DNA from: JASLDZ01 sp964244065
Lineage (GTDB): Bacteria > Pseudomonadota > Alphaproteobacteria > Caulobacterales > Caulobacteraceae
Direction of reading: 5' to 3'
Assembly: GCA_964244065.1 (NCBI GenBank)
Contig: CAXTHH010000003.1
Location: 197,468-261,467 of the forward strand
DNA: 64,000 nucleotides
In this document: positions 40,787 to 49,508 of the stretch, piece after piece
Numbering within the stretch: the first letter of the stretch is position 1
Layout of the letters: every line of letters starts with the position of its first letter
The notes under the pieces: model-generated
What the model was told of the DNA's origin: nothing
The model's input: only the letters and a program-made list of their open reading frames with translations
Databases searched by the model: none
Position numbers and translations under genes: made by a program

Positions 40787-41380
40787 TCAGGCCACCGGCG
40801 GCGGCTCGGTCAGCTCGGCGGCGGGGATGGGCGTCTCGGGCGTCTCGGCCTCCCAGGACAGCGAGGCCACCCACCAGCGGCCGCCCTCCTGCACCAGGAC
40901 GAAGGTGTTGATCCCGCGCGCGAACGGCTGGGCGTCGCCCGGAGCGCGCCGGCTCTCGTAGAGGCTGCGGATCACCGCCGTGTGGGCCCACTGGTCCAGC
41001 CGGCTCCGCACGCCCCGCTCGAAGAAGCCCTGCTTCAGCATCACGCCGCCGGAGCCCCGGACGTAGTCGTCCAGCCCCAGGGTGCGGACGCCCCGCCCGC
41101 CGCTGACCGTCATGCGCGCGCCCGGTAGGAACAGGCTGCGGAAGCGGTCCCAGTCGCGCGGGCCGGCCGGGCCGGAGATCACGTCGTAGCAGGCGGCGAC
41201 CAGCGCCCGCGGGCTCGCCACGTCGGCGGGGCGGGCGGGCGGCGCGCCGGCGGTGGCGGACGGCGCCGGGGCGGCAGGCGCGGCGGGCGCGGCGGGCGCG
41301 GCGGGCGCGGGCGCCTGGGCCGCGGCGGGCGCGGCGGCGGCGGCGAGGGCGAGGACGAGGACGAGGAGCAAGCGCGACAT
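40787..41380 (-). CDS. Secreted NTF2-like (SnoaL-type) protein
   Basis: A 197-residue protein with a signal peptide (LLLVLVLALAAAAAPAAAQ), an Ala/Pro repeat linker, and an NTF2-like fold region (ACYDVISGPAGPRDWDRFRS LFLPG, split here; HTAVIRSLYESR; GINTFVLVQEGGRWWVASL). Such proteins bind small ligands or are isomerase-like; no activity can be assigned. Confidence 0.78.
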   Translation of the reverse strand: MSRLLLVLVLALAAAAAPAAAQAPAPAAPAAPAAPAAPAPSATAGAPPARPADVASPRALVAACYDVISGPAGPRDWDRFRSLFLPGARMTVSGGRGVRTLGLDDYVRGSGGVMLKQGFFERGVRSRLDQWAHTAVIRSLYESRRAPGDAQPFARGINTFVLVQEGGRWWVASLSWEAETPETPIPAAELTEPPPVA

Positions 41381-41470
41381 GGAGCCTCCGGGGTCAGCGG
41401 GCCGGAGCCTAGCGCAAAGCTTCCCGGCGCGGCAGCGGGAGCCCCCCTCGCCCGCCCGCGTTCCGCCCCC

Positions 41471-41740
41471 ATGTCCGTCATCGACAACGCCGCGTCGGGC
41501 CGCTTCGAGCTCGAGGAGAACGGCGAGGTCGCCTACGCCGACTATCGCCGGGAGGGCTCGCGCCTGGTGATCCCCTACGTCTACGCGCCACCCGCCCTAC
41601 GCGGCACGGGCGCGGCCGGGCGGGTGATGGAGGGGGTCGCGGCGGCGGCCCGGGCCGAGAATCTCGCCATCCGGCCGCTGTGCGGCTACGCGGCCGCTTG
41701 GCTGAAGCGCCACCGCGAGCACGCCGACCTGGTCGTCTGA
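41471..41740 (+). CDS. GNAT-like N-acetyltransferase, short YidJ/COG2388 type
   Basis: The 89-residue protein matches the short GNAT family: RFELEENGEVAYADYR, VYAPPALRGTGAAGRVMEGV (acetyl-CoA-binding loop, R-G-T-G), and RPLCGYAAAWLKRH near the end. Length is right for the family. Substrate unknown. Confidence 0.88.
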   Translation: MSVIDNAASGRFELEENGEVAYADYRREGSRLVIPYVYAPPALRGTGAAGRVMEGVAAAARAENLAIRPLCGYAAAWLKRHREHADLVV

Positions 41741-41749
41741 GGGCAGGGC

Positions 41750-43441
41750 TCAGTCCGCGGGGGGCTGCTCGGGGCGGACCAGCGAAACGCCCTTCGCCTC
41801 CGGCCCGAACCAGGCCAGCCCCGCCACGACCAGGGCGATCCCGCCCACGGTCACCGCCTGGGCGAAGCCGAAGTCCCCGCCCCGCCGCTCGGCCACGCCC
41901 GCCTGCAGCACCGTGATGCCCGACGCCATCAGGTTGCCGAGCTGGTAGGTGAAGCCCGGGAAGGTGGAGCGCGCCTGCGCCGGCGAAAGCTCGTTCAGGT
42001 GCACGGGCACCACGCCCCACGCCCCCTGCACCGACATGTTCACCACGAACCCGCCCAGCGCCAGCAGCAGCGGCGTCGCCCCGAACGCCCACAGCGGGAT
42101 GAACGGCAGCGCCAGCAGCGCCGCGGCCACGATCGCACGGCGCCGGCCCCACCGCTCGCTCAGGGCCCCGAACATGGCCCCGCCGACGATCGCGCCGATG
42201 TTGCCGAGGATGGTCAGCCCGGTGATGACGCCCTGCGGGAAGCCCCGCTCGGCCTTGAGGAAGGTCGGGTACAGGTCGTGGGTGCCGTGGCTGAACACGT
42301 TGAAGGCGGTCATCAGCAGGGCGAGGTAGACCAGCCGCGGCCAGGCGCGCTCCAGCGAGCCGAAGAAGCTGGCCGCCTGCGTCTCGCCCAGGCCTCGCCC
42401 GGCCGCAGCGCGGGCGATCCCGAACACGCTGCGCAGCAGAAACCAGACGGCCAGCAGCACCGCCCCGCCCTCCGCCACCGCCGCCATGCTGAGGCCCAGC
42501 TGCGTCAGCGAGCCCGACACCGACCACACCACCCACGTGCCGACCGCGGCCGTCGCCACGGCCAGCCAGGTGGTGCGCAGCATCGACATCTGGTGCGAGC
42601 GCACGCCGGCCGAGACCCCGGGCCGGCGCCGCGTGGCCGTGGCGACGCCGATCGCCAGCTGAACGGCCAGGGCCGCGGCCGTGATGACGGTGACCGTCCG
42701 CAACGGCCCGGTGAACAGCGCCACGAAGGCGGGCGGCAGGGCCGCTCCCAGCAGGGTGCTCGCATGCCCCTGCAGCGCCAGGCGTCGCTCGCCCGGCCCG
42801 AGCCTGCCGGGGGCGGTGCGCGCGGCGCGGGCCGCCTGCGCCTCGCGGCGGGCCGCCTCGAAGCCCGGGCTCTCCGGCACCTCCCGTCGGATGTAGAGCA
42901 CCAGGAGCGCCGGTAGGGCGCCCAGCATCAGCATGCCCCGCCAGCCGATGTACGGGATCGCCAGCGCCGCCAGGGAGGCCAGCAGGTACCCGAAGGGGTA
43001 GCCGCCCTGCAGGAAGCCGGAGACCACGCCGCGGCTCTGGGCCGGGATGCTCTCCATGGCCAGCGAGGAGCCGACGCCCCACTCCCCGCCCATGGCCACC
43101 CCGAACAGCAGGCGGATGCCGATCAGCACCGTCAGGCTCGGCGCGAAGCCGCTGGCGAAGGCCAGCGCCGCGAACAGCAGCACGTTGATCATCAGCACCG
43201 GGCGCCGCCCGTAGCGGTCCGCCAGCCAGCCGAACAGGAAGGCGCCCACCGGCCGCGCCATCAGCGTCAGCGCGATGGCCAGGCTCACGGTCGAGACCTT
43301 GGCGTCGAACGCCTTGGCGATGTCCGAGACGACGAACACCAGGGTGAAGAAGTCGAAGGCGTCCAGCGACCAGCCCAGCAGGCTCGCCACGAAGGCGGCG
43401 CGCTGCGGCCGGCTCAGCGCCTTCAGCTCGTCCAGGATCAC
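41750..43441 (-). CDS. MFS transporter, sialate/carboxylate-type (SHS family-like)
   Basis: The 563-residue protein has about 12 hydrophobic segments and the MFS motif A (GWLADRYGRRPVLMI) after TM2, repeated after TM8 (GALSERWGRRRAIV). The N-terminus (LLGWSLDAFDFFTLVFVVSD) and GVAMGGEWGVGSSLAMESIP match JEN/NanT-type proton symporters. A central insert of about 150 residues with extra helices separates the halves. Substrate is not predictable. GTG start. Confidence 0.88.
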   Translation of the reverse strand: MILDELKALSRPQRAAFVASLLGWSLDAFDFFTLVFVVSDIAKAFDAKVSTVSLAIALTLMARPVGAFLFGWLADRYGRRPVLMINVLLFAALAFASGFAPSLTVLIGIRLLFGVAMGGEWGVGSSLAMESIPAQSRGVVSGFLQGGYPFGYLLASLAALAIPYIGWRGMLMLGALPALLVLYIRREVPESPGFEAARREAQAARAARTAPGRLGPGERRLALQGHASTLLGAALPPAFVALFTGPLRTVTVITAAALAVQLAIGVATATRRRPGVSAGVRSHQMSMLRTTWLAVATAAVGTWVVWSVSGSLTQLGLSMAAVAEGGAVLLAVWFLLRSVFGIARAAAGRGLGETQAASFFGSLERAWPRLVYLALLMTAFNVFSHGTHDLYPTFLKAERGFPQGVITGLTILGNIGAIVGGAMFGALSERWGRRRAIVAAALLALPFIPLWAFGATPLLLALGGFVVNMSVQGAWGVVPVHLNELSPAQARSTFPGFTYQLGNLMASGITVLQAGVAERRGGDFGFAQAVTVGGIALVVAGLAWFGPEAKGVSLVRPEQPPAD

Positions 43442-43759
43442 ATCGGCCCCTTGTGCCTAGCCGACTCGCGCATCGTCCAGCCCTCCCGGCGCATTCGCTC
43501 CGAAGATGGAGCGCACGTCCATATGCGTCGTCGCGCCGCAGCACGCGGGAGGCGAACGGACGTCTATGAACGCCCCCTCCGGCGCGAGCCGCGTGACGCC
43601 GGTGACGTGCGCCGCCACAATGTCGCCACATTCGGGCTCTTAACAGCGTGTGCTGCAGCGCAAAAAGCGCGCCGCCCGCCCTCGCGTCCGCATCGTCAGC
43701 GACGCCAGGCGCACCGTCCGGGGGGCATCTTCCGCCCTCGTCACAGAGGAACGGGTGTT
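43442..43759. other. Intergenic region without a supported gene
   Basis: About 318 bases between the divergent MFS and SleB genes. No frame with protein-like composition or good start was found. It must hold both promoters; I see no clear operator or RNA structure. An AGAGGA ribosome site for the TTG at 43760 lies at its right end. Confidence 0.6.
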
Positions 43760-44737
43760 TTGACGATCTCCCTACCGGCGCGCGCTGACCGGCGCTCGTT
43801 GTTCGGCGCGGCCGCGTTCGGCTCCTGCATGGGGCTGGCGCTGGGCGGCGCCTACCTTGCGGGCGGCCTGGCGAGGAATGCGCGGCCGACGGCTCCGGCC
43901 GCCACGGCGACGACTTTCGCCGCCGCTCCGCCGGCGGCGCAACCTGAACAAGTGGACCGGCCCCGCGCCTTCCACCTGTTCGACCGGCGCGCCCGCGCCG
44001 ATGTTCCCGCCGCGCCGCCCTTCTCCCTGCGCGGGGCCCTGGCCCCGGCGCGCGACCTCGAGTGCCTGAGCCAGGCCGTCTACTACGAGGCGCGCGGCGA
44101 GACCGACGCCGGCCAACGCGCTGTGGCCCAGGTGGTGCTGAACCGCGTGCGCCACCCCCGTTTCCCCAAGAGCGTCTGCGGCGTGGTGTTCCAGCACGCG
44201 GGCGACAGCTGCCAGTTTTCCTTCGCCTGCGACGGCTCCACCCGCCGCCGCGTCGAGGCCGACGCCTGGCGTCGCGCCGAGCAGGTGGCGCAACGCGCCC
44301 TGAGCGGCGCCGTCGTCCCCGGCGTGGGCGCCGCGACCGACTTCCGCGTGGCGCACATCCCGGCGACCGGCCTGGAGCGCGTGATCCGGATCGGCAGCCA
44401 CGTCTTCTACCGCTTCGGCGGACGGCTGGGCTCGCCCGCCTCCCTCAGCGGTCGCCCGCAGCCCTCGGCCGCCGAGTCGACGCGCGTGCTGGCCGCCCTG
44501 GCCATTCCCGACGCCGGGCAGATGTTGTCGGCGAGTGTGAAGTCCGTGGAGCGCGCCGCCGCCGCTGTCGCGGGCGTGGGTCGCGCCCCGGCCGTGGCGG
44601 CAGCGACCTCGCCGGCCTCGACGACCGCCGGTGCTTCCGAGGCCACTCCGGCCCCGATCCCGGCGAAGACGCCCGTCGCCAGCGCCGCGAGCGCCAAGGT
44701 GGAAACGGCGCCCGCCCTGAACCAACCCGCCATCTAG
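43760..44737 (+). CDS. SleB-family cell-wall hydrolase
   Basis: The 325-residue protein has an N-terminal membrane anchor (SLFGAAAFGSCMGLALGGAY) and a Hydrolase_2 (SleB) domain: LECLSQAVYYEARGE with the catalytic-type Glu, AVAQVVLNRVRHPRFP, CGVVFQ and CQFSFACDG. It cleaves peptidoglycan glycan strands (lytic-transglycosylase-like). A long Ala/Thr-rich tail follows. TTG start preceded by AGAGGA. Confidence 0.88.
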   Translation: MTISLPARADRRSLFGAAAFGSCMGLALGGAYLAGGLARNARPTAPAATATTFAAAPPAAQPEQVDRPRAFHLFDRRARADVPAAPPFSLRGALAPARDLECLSQAVYYEARGETDAGQRAVAQVVLNRVRHPRFPKSVCGVVFQHAGDSCQFSFACDGSTRRRVEADAWRRAEQVAQRALSGAVVPGVGAATDFRVAHIPATGLERVIRIGSHVFYRFGGRLGSPASLSGRPQPSAAESTRVLAALAIPDAGQMLSASVKSVERAAAAVAGVGRAPAVAAATSPASTTAGASEATPAPIPAKTPVASAASAKVETAPALNQPAI

Positions 44738-44768
44738 GCTTCGGGCGCCTGCCGGGCGCCGACGGGCC

Positions 44769-44957
44769 TCAGCTCTTCTCGTCCGGGTTGTGGGTGTGAT
44801 GGCTGTCGCGCTCGCCGCCGCCGCCGGAGACATGGCTCTGGCGATCGTTGGTGGGCGTGCCCGGCGGGCGGGGATCCCCATGCGGGGGTACGGGCTTGTC
44901 CACGTTCTGCTCGGAGCTTCCCGGGCCGCCCCAGCGCTCGTTGTTCTTGTCCGGCAT
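44769..44957 (-). CDS. Small hydrophilic disordered protein
   Basis: A 62-residue protein (MPDKNNERWGGPGSSEQNVD) rich in Asn, Gly, Pro and His, predicted to be unstructured. The ATG lies 2 bases after the stop of a similar small gene, so they form a two-gene unit. No homologue named. Confidence 0.65.
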   Translation of the reverse strand: MPDKNNERWGGPGSSEQNVDKPVPPHGDPRPPGTPTNDRQSHVSGGGGERDSHHTHNPDEKS

Positions 44958-44959
44958 GA

Positions 44960-45154
44960 TCAACGGTCCTGCTGATGGCCCTGGTGGGTGGTGTTCTGGA
45001 TCGTGTTGGCGGTCTGGCCCTGCTCGGACAGGTTCACGTCGGCCGTGCCGCCCGCCGGGTCGCGCTTGACCTCCGGCTTGCGGTCCGACGCCGCGTGCTC
45101 GCCCTGGACCTTGTCGCTGAGCTGCTCGGGCGGAATCGGGGGCTGGTGCGCCAT
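44960..45154 (-). CDS. Small hydrophilic disordered protein
   Basis: A 64-residue protein (MAHQPPIPPEQLSDKVQGEH) rich in Gln, Asp, Lys and Pro, similar in character to the following gene. ATG 45154 preceded by GGAGAGCCGCCG. Perhaps a stress-related hydrophilic protein; no function can be assigned. Confidence 0.65.
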   Translation of the reverse strand: MAHQPPIPPEQLSDKVQGEHAASDRKPEVKRDPAGGTADVNLSEQGQTANTIQNTTHQGHQQDR

Positions 45155-45220
45155 CGGCGGCTCTCCTGGTGGTGTGGGAGTCAACCGAAGGCGGCCGGGC
45201 CGGTTCCGCCCGGGCGGGCG

Positions 45221-46075
45221 TCAGACCGCGTCCAGCCCCACGTCCAGCACCGGCGCGGAGTGCGTCAGCGCGCCCACGCTGATCCCGTCCACCCCCGTGT
45301 CAGCGAGCGCCCTCACCGTCTCAAGGGTGACGCCGCCCGAGGCCTCCAGGCGGGTCCGGCCCCGCAGGCCCGCCGCGTCGCGCAGGCGCACCGCCTCGCG
45401 CAGGTCGCCGGGGCCGAAGTTGTCGAGCATCACCACGTCGGGCGCGTGCGGCCACGCCTCGGCCAGCTGGTCGAGGCGATCGACCTCCACCTCGATCGGG
45501 GTGAGCCAGCCGGCGAGCTCGCGGGCGCGGGCCAGCGCCGCGCCGACGCCTCCGCAGGCCGCCACGTGGTTGTCCTTGATGAGCACCGCGTCGTGCAGGC
45601 CGAAGCGGTGGTTCGCACCGCGCCCGCAGCGCACCGCCCACTTCTCCAGCCGGCGCAGGCCGGGCGTGGTCTTGCGGGTGTCCAGGATCCGCACGCCCGT
45701 GCCCTCGACCGCGCCGACGTAAGCCGCGGTCAGGGTGGCGACGCCCGACAGGCGGCCCAGCAGGTTCAGCGCCGTGCGCTCAGCGGTGAGCAGGGCGCGG
45801 GCGTTCCCCTCCACCCGCGCCAGCACCGCCCCGGCCTCGACGGCCTGGCCCTCCGCCGCCGCCGCGCGCCAGTCGGCGGCGGGGTCGAGGGCGTGGAAGG
45901 CGATGCGCGCGCACGCCAGGCCGCAGACCACGCCGGGCCTGCGCACCCGCACCTCGACCGCCAGGCGGGCGTCGGCGGGCAGGAGGGCGGCGGTGATGTC
46001 GCCCGCCGCGCCGAGGTCCTCGGCCAGGGCGGCGGCGATCAGCGGCGCGATCAGCGCATCGGGGGGCGTGCTCAC
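45221..46075 (-). CDS. nadC: Nicotinate-nucleotide pyrophosphorylase (quinolinate phosphoribosyltransferase)
   Basis: NadC converts quinolinate and PRPP to nicotinate mononucleotide. The 284-residue protein shows ALAEDLGAAGDITAALLP, ERTALNLLGRLSGVAT, ILDTRKTTPGLRRLEKWAV, HRFGLHDAVLIKDNH and EVEVDRLDQL. GTG start overlapping the nadB stop (GTGA). Last gene of the nadA-nadB-nadC series. Confidence 0.97.
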   Translation of the reverse strand: MSTPPDALIAPLIAAALAEDLGAAGDITAALLPADARLAVEVRVRRPGVVCGLACARIAFHALDPAADWRAAAAEGQAVEAGAVLARVEGNARALLTAERTALNLLGRLSGVATLTAAYVGAVEGTGVRILDTRKTTPGLRRLEKWAVRCGRGANHRFGLHDAVLIKDNHVAACGGVGAALARARELAGWLTPIEVEVDRLDQLAEAWPHAPDVVMLDNFGPGDLREAVRLRDAAGLRGRTRLEASGGVTLETVRALADTGVDGISVGALTHSAPVLDVGLDAV

Positions 46076-47589
46076 TCGGCGGCCATGAGCGTGGGCCGTA
46101 CGTCGGCCAGCGTGAGTCGGGTGCTGTGGGCGACCGCGTGCGTGAGCGGGTGGTCGTCACGGGCGTGCGCCCCTCGACTCTCCTCGCGGCGGAGCGCGCC
46201 CACCGCGACGAGCCGGGCGGCGACCAGCGGGGGGGCCTCGCCCCACCGCGCCTCCAGGGCGTCCACGACATCCAAAAGCCGGCCGAGACCGTCCGCGTGG
46301 CGCACCACGCCGGCGTCGGCCGACATGGCCTCCCGCAGCGCCTGCATCGCCGCGGCCGGCAGGTCGGGCGCGGGCCGGGCCGGGAGCACGGCCGCGCTCC
46401 CGCCGACCTCAGCGGCCGCCGCCGCGCCGGCGCGCGCGCCGCACACGGCCGCCTCCAGCAGCGAGTTGGAGGCCAGGCGGTTCGCTCCGTGCACGCCGGT
46501 GCAGGCGACCTCGCCGGCGGCGAAGAGGCCGGGCAGCGAGGTGCGGCCGTCCAGGTCGGCCGCGACGCCGCCCATGTGGTAGTGCGCGGCGGGCGCCACC
46601 GGCAGCGGCGCCTGGCGAGGGTCCAGGCCCGCAGCCACGCAGGCGGCGAACACGGCCGGGAAGTGCTCGGGGAAGACGTCGCCGACGGCCTCGCGGGCGT
46701 CGAGGAACGCCCCGCGACCGGCGGCCCGCTCGCACGCGATGGCGCGGGCGACCACGTCGCGTGGGGCGAGCTCGCCCCGCGCATCGTAGCGCTGCATGAA
46801 CGGCCGCCCGTCCGAGCCGACCAGGCGCGCGCCCTCCCCGCGCAGCGCCTCGGTGAGCAGCGGCGCGGGGTCTCGGCCCATGTCGAGCGCGGTGGGGTGG
46901 AACTGCACGAACTCCGGGTCACGCACCTCCGCCCCGGCGAGCGCCGCGAGCCCAAGCCCCTCCCCGCGTACGGCGGGCGGGTCGGTGGTGACGGCGTACA
47001 GCCCGCCGAGCCCGCCGGTGGCCAGGACCACCGCCGCCGCCCGCACCTCGACGACATGGCCGCCGCGCTCGAGCAGCGCCCCGCGGACACGCCCGGTGAC
47101 GTCCTGCAGCAGGCGGCGGGCGCGGGCGCCGGTCCACACCTCGACGTGCGGTGCGGCCAGCACCGCGGCCGTGAGCGCCGCGACGATGGCGCGCCCGGCC
47201 CCGTCGCCGCCGACCCGGGCCACGCGGGCGCGGCCGTGCGCAGCCTCCAGGCTCTGGACGAAGCCGCCGTGCGCGTCGCGGTCGAACGGCGCGCCCAGCG
47301 CGGCGAGCGCGCGCACGGCGTCCGGCCCGGCGGCGGTGAGCTCGGCGGCGACGCGCGCGTCGGTCAGGCCGGCGCCCGCAGCCACGGTGTCCCCGGCGTG
47401 CAGGGCGGGCGCGTCGTCCGGCCCGAGCGCTGCGGCCACCCCGCCCTGCGCCCAGGCGGAGGCGGAGCCCTCGCCCAGCGGCGTCGGCGAGACCAGCAGC
47501 ACCCGGCGCGGCGCGGCGGCCAGCGCGGCGGACAGCCCGGCCAGCCCCGCCCCGAGCACCAGCACGCCGTCCAAATCGAGCCGCTCCAT
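46072..47589 (-). CDS. nadB: L-aspartate oxidase
   Basis: NadB oxidises aspartate to iminoaspartate for quinolinate synthesis. The 505-residue flavoprotein has the FAD motif VLVLGAGLAGLSAALAAA, AWAQGGVAAALG, PEFVQFHPTALDMG, and HYHMGGVAADLDGRTSLPG, then GEVACTGVHGANRLASNSLL. I start at ATG 47589. It is separated from nadA by an inverted-repeat element but reads in the same direction. Confidence 0.97.
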   Translation of the reverse strand: MERLDLDGVLVLGAGLAGLSAALAAAPRRVLLVSPTPLGEGSASAWAQGGVAAALGPDDAPALHAGDTVAAGAGLTDARVAAELTAAGPDAVRALAALGAPFDRDAHGGFVQSLEAAHGRARVARVGGDGAGRAIVAALTAAVLAAPHVEVWTGARARRLLQDVTGRVRGALLERGGHVVEVRAAAVVLATGGLGGLYAVTTDPPAVRGEGLGLAALAGAEVRDPEFVQFHPTALDMGRDPAPLLTEALRGEGARLVGSDGRPFMQRYDARGELAPRDVVARAIACERAAGRGAFLDAREAVGDVFPEHFPAVFAACVAAGLDPRQAPLPVAPAAHYHMGGVAADLDGRTSLPGLFAAGEVACTGVHGANRLASNSLLEAAVCGARAGAAAAAEVGGSAAVLPARPAPDLPAAAMQALREAMSADAGVVRHADGLGRLLDVVDALEARWGEAPPLVAARLVAVGALRREESRGAHARDDHPLTHAVAHSTRLTLADVRPTLMAAE

Positions 47590-47599
47590 CAGCAACCTT

Positions 47600-47770
47600 C
47601 TCCCTCCCCCTCGTGGGGAGGGGGGACCAGCCGCAGGCTGGTGGGTGGGGGGCCACACCCGCCGACGTCGGGATCAGGAGCGTCCCCGCACGCGCTATCA
47701 AGCGTCGTGCGTGCGCACCCCCACCCACCGCGCTTCGCGCGGTCCCCCCTCCCCGCAGGGGGGAGGGAGA
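47600..47770. repeat. Inverted-repeat element of the CTCCCTCCCCCTCGTGGGGAGG family
   Basis: Arms at 47600-47652 and 47718-47770 are imperfect reverse complements; the sequence between them is unique. Each arm holds a small hairpin (CCCCtcgtGGGG / CCCCgcaGGGG) and a GGTGGGTGGGG block. A related copy is at 60742-60918. It occupies the nadA-nadB spacer, so it could affect read-through into nadB. Confidence 0.8.
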
Positions 47771-47788
47771 CGGTCGCGGCCTGCGCCA

Positions 47789-48841
47789 TCAGATCAGCTC
47801 CACATCGACGTGGTGGCGGGCGCGGACCATGTCGTAGCGGGCGGGCACGGCGGGGGGCGGCAGGTCGACCATGCGCTGCACCGCCAGCCGCGCGCGCTCG
47901 GCCACCGCCGGATCGACGGTGACCTCGAACCGGTCGAACAGCAGGCAGTCGCGGATGTTCTCCAGCGTGATCCGCTTCATGTGCGGGCAGAGGTTGCAGG
48001 GCCGGATGAACTCCACGCCGGGCGCCTCGGCGGCCACGTTGTCGGCCATGGAGCACTCGGTGATGAGCACCACCTGCTTCGGCCGGCGGCGGACCACGTA
48101 GTCGTTCATGGCGGCGGTGGAGCCGGCGAAGTCGCTGGCCTCGATCACCTCGGCCGGGCACTCCGGGTGCGCCAGCACCTCTGCGCCCGGGTGGGCGGCG
48201 CGGATGTCGGCGATGTCGGCCGCGGTGAAGCGCTCGTGCACCTCGCAGCGGCCCTGCCAGGCGATGATCCGCACGGGCGTCTGCCGGGCCACGTTGCGCG
48301 CCAGGAACTCGTCGGGGATCAGGATCACGCGGTCGACGCCCCACTCCGCGGCGGCGGCCTCGACCACCTGGACGGCGTTGGCGCTGGTGCAGCAGATGTC
48401 GGTCTCGGCCTTCACCGCCGCGGTGGTGTTGACGTAGGTGACCACCGGCACGCCGGGATGGCGCGCCTTGATCAGCCGCACGTCCTCGGCGGTGATGGAG
48501 CTGGCCAGCGAGCAGCCGGCCTCCAGGCTGGGGATCAGCACGCGCTTGTCGGGGCTGAGCACCTTGGAGGTCTCGGCCATGAAGTGCACGCCCGCCTGCA
48601 CGATCACCGGCGCGCTGACCTTCGCGGCCTCCTTGGCCAGCTGCAGGCTGTCGCCGCGGAAGTCGCCCACGCCGTGGAAGATGTCCGGCGTCATGTAGTT
48701 GTGCGCCAGGATCACGGCCCCGCGGGCGCGCTTCAGCCCGGCGATCTCGTCCAGCAACGGGCGGCGGAGCGCCAGCTCTAGGTCGAGCCCCGCGGAGCGC
48801 GCCGATCCGGCGGAGAGAACCGGGAGGAAGCCGTCGGCCAT
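47789..48841 (-). CDS. nadA: Quinolinate synthase A
   Basis: NadA condenses iminoaspartate with dihydroxyacetone phosphate using a 4Fe-4S cluster. The 350-residue protein has AVILAHNYMTPDIFHGVGDF, EAGCSLASS, TDICCTSANA, ECSMADNVAAE and FIRPCNLCPHMKRIT; Cys residues for the cluster are present. ATG preceded by AAGGAGCG. First gene of the nad block; candidate operators lie directly upstream. Confidence 0.97.
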   Translation of the reverse strand: MADGFLPVLSAGSARSAGLDLELALRRPLLDEIAGLKRARGAVILAHNYMTPDIFHGVGDFRGDSLQLAKEAAKVSAPVIVQAGVHFMAETSKVLSPDKRVLIPSLEAGCSLASSITAEDVRLIKARHPGVPVVTYVNTTAAVKAETDICCTSANAVQVVEAAAAEWGVDRVILIPDEFLARNVARQTPVRIIAWQGRCEVHERFTAADIADIRAAHPGAEVLAHPECPAEVIEASDFAGSTAAMNDYVVRRRPKQVVLITECSMADNVAAEAPGVEFIRPCNLCPHMKRITLENIRDCLLFDRFEVTVDPAVAERARLAVQRMVDLPPPAVPARYDMVRARHHVDVELI

Positions 48842-48857
48842 GGGGCGCGCTCCTTCT

Positions 48858-48870
48858 GCTCAGATTGAGC
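48858..48870. promoter_or_regulatory. Candidate operator GCTCA-gat-TGAGC, site 1, upstream of nadA
   Basis: A perfect 5-bp palindrome around GAT, ending about 17 bases upstream of the nadA ATG, next to the ribosome site. A second near-copy lies at 48927-48939 (GCTTG-gat-TGAGC). Two similar sites in front of an NAD-synthesis gene suggest a transcriptional repressor such as an NadQ- or NrtR-type regulator; which one is unknown. Confidence 0.5.
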
Positions 48871-48926
48871 CTAAGGTGGGTCCGAGAACGGCGGCGAAGG
48901 CTGGAGGTCCTCGCCGCCCGGCTTAT

Positions 48927-48939
48927 GCTTGGATTGAGC
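48927..48939. promoter_or_regulatory. Candidate operator GCTTG-gat-TGAGC, site 2, upstream of nadA
   Basis: Same pattern as site 1 with one mismatch in the left arm, 69 bases further upstream. It overlaps the most AT-rich part of the region (TTTTGCTCAATCCAAGCATAAG on the minus strand, shown as 22 bases of context in two parts: TTTTGCTCAATC and CAAGCATAAG), where the nadA promoter would be expected. Confidence 0.45.
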
Positions 48940-49016
48940 AAAACCTGGCCTGAACATAGGCCGGCAGGGCGGTTCCCGCAAGCGAGGACCGTCGCCCGTG
49001 CGTCAAGCCCGCGCGA

Positions 49017-49403
49017 TCACCCCCCGCGCACGTCCGCCGTGTAGACGACGGTGCGGAGCACGCGCGCGCCCTGCGGGTCGGGGTAGGCGCGGAACCTGAG
49101 CCGCTCGCCCTCCTTCACCACCGCCTGGACGCTGACCACGGCCTGCAGGTGGGTGTGGTGATCCTCCGCGGAGCGCGGGCCGTCCTGAGCGCGGGCGGCC
49201 CCGCCGTCGATGTCGATGACGGCGTCCAGCGTGGCCGAGCCGTGGGCCGCGACGGCCACCGACGCGACCACGATGCGGACGGTGGTGGTCTTATCTCGCT
49301 CGATCCAGGTCTCGGCGCCGTTGACGCCCTGGGCGAGCACCAGCGCCCCCTGCGGGACCTCCAGGAAGCCGTCGTCCGACTCGTTGAGCTTGTCGTGGGC
49401 CAT
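49017..49403 (-). CDS. Hypothetical beta-rich protein
   Basis: A 128-residue protein (MAHDKLNESDDGFLEVPQGA) with alternating beta-strand segments (TTTVRIVVASVAVAAHGSAT, HLQAVVSVQAVVKEGERL, RVLRTVVYTADV). No signal peptide and no named family. ATG 49403 chosen; upstream codons look non-coding. Confidence 0.65.
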   Translation of the reverse strand: MAHDKLNESDDGFLEVPQGALVLAQGVNGAETWIERDKTTTVRIVVASVAVAAHGSATLDAVIDIDGGAARAQDGPRSAEDHHTHLQAVVSVQAVVKEGERLRFRAYPDPQGARVLRTVVYTADVRGG

Positions 49404-49508
49404 GGCGTGGATCTCGCTGGAACGGTCCGACGGCAACGCTCCAGCACCGCCCGGGTTCGGCCCTCGATCGTTCCGCTCACGCACGAAGGCGGGGAGCGGA
49501 ACGAGGGG

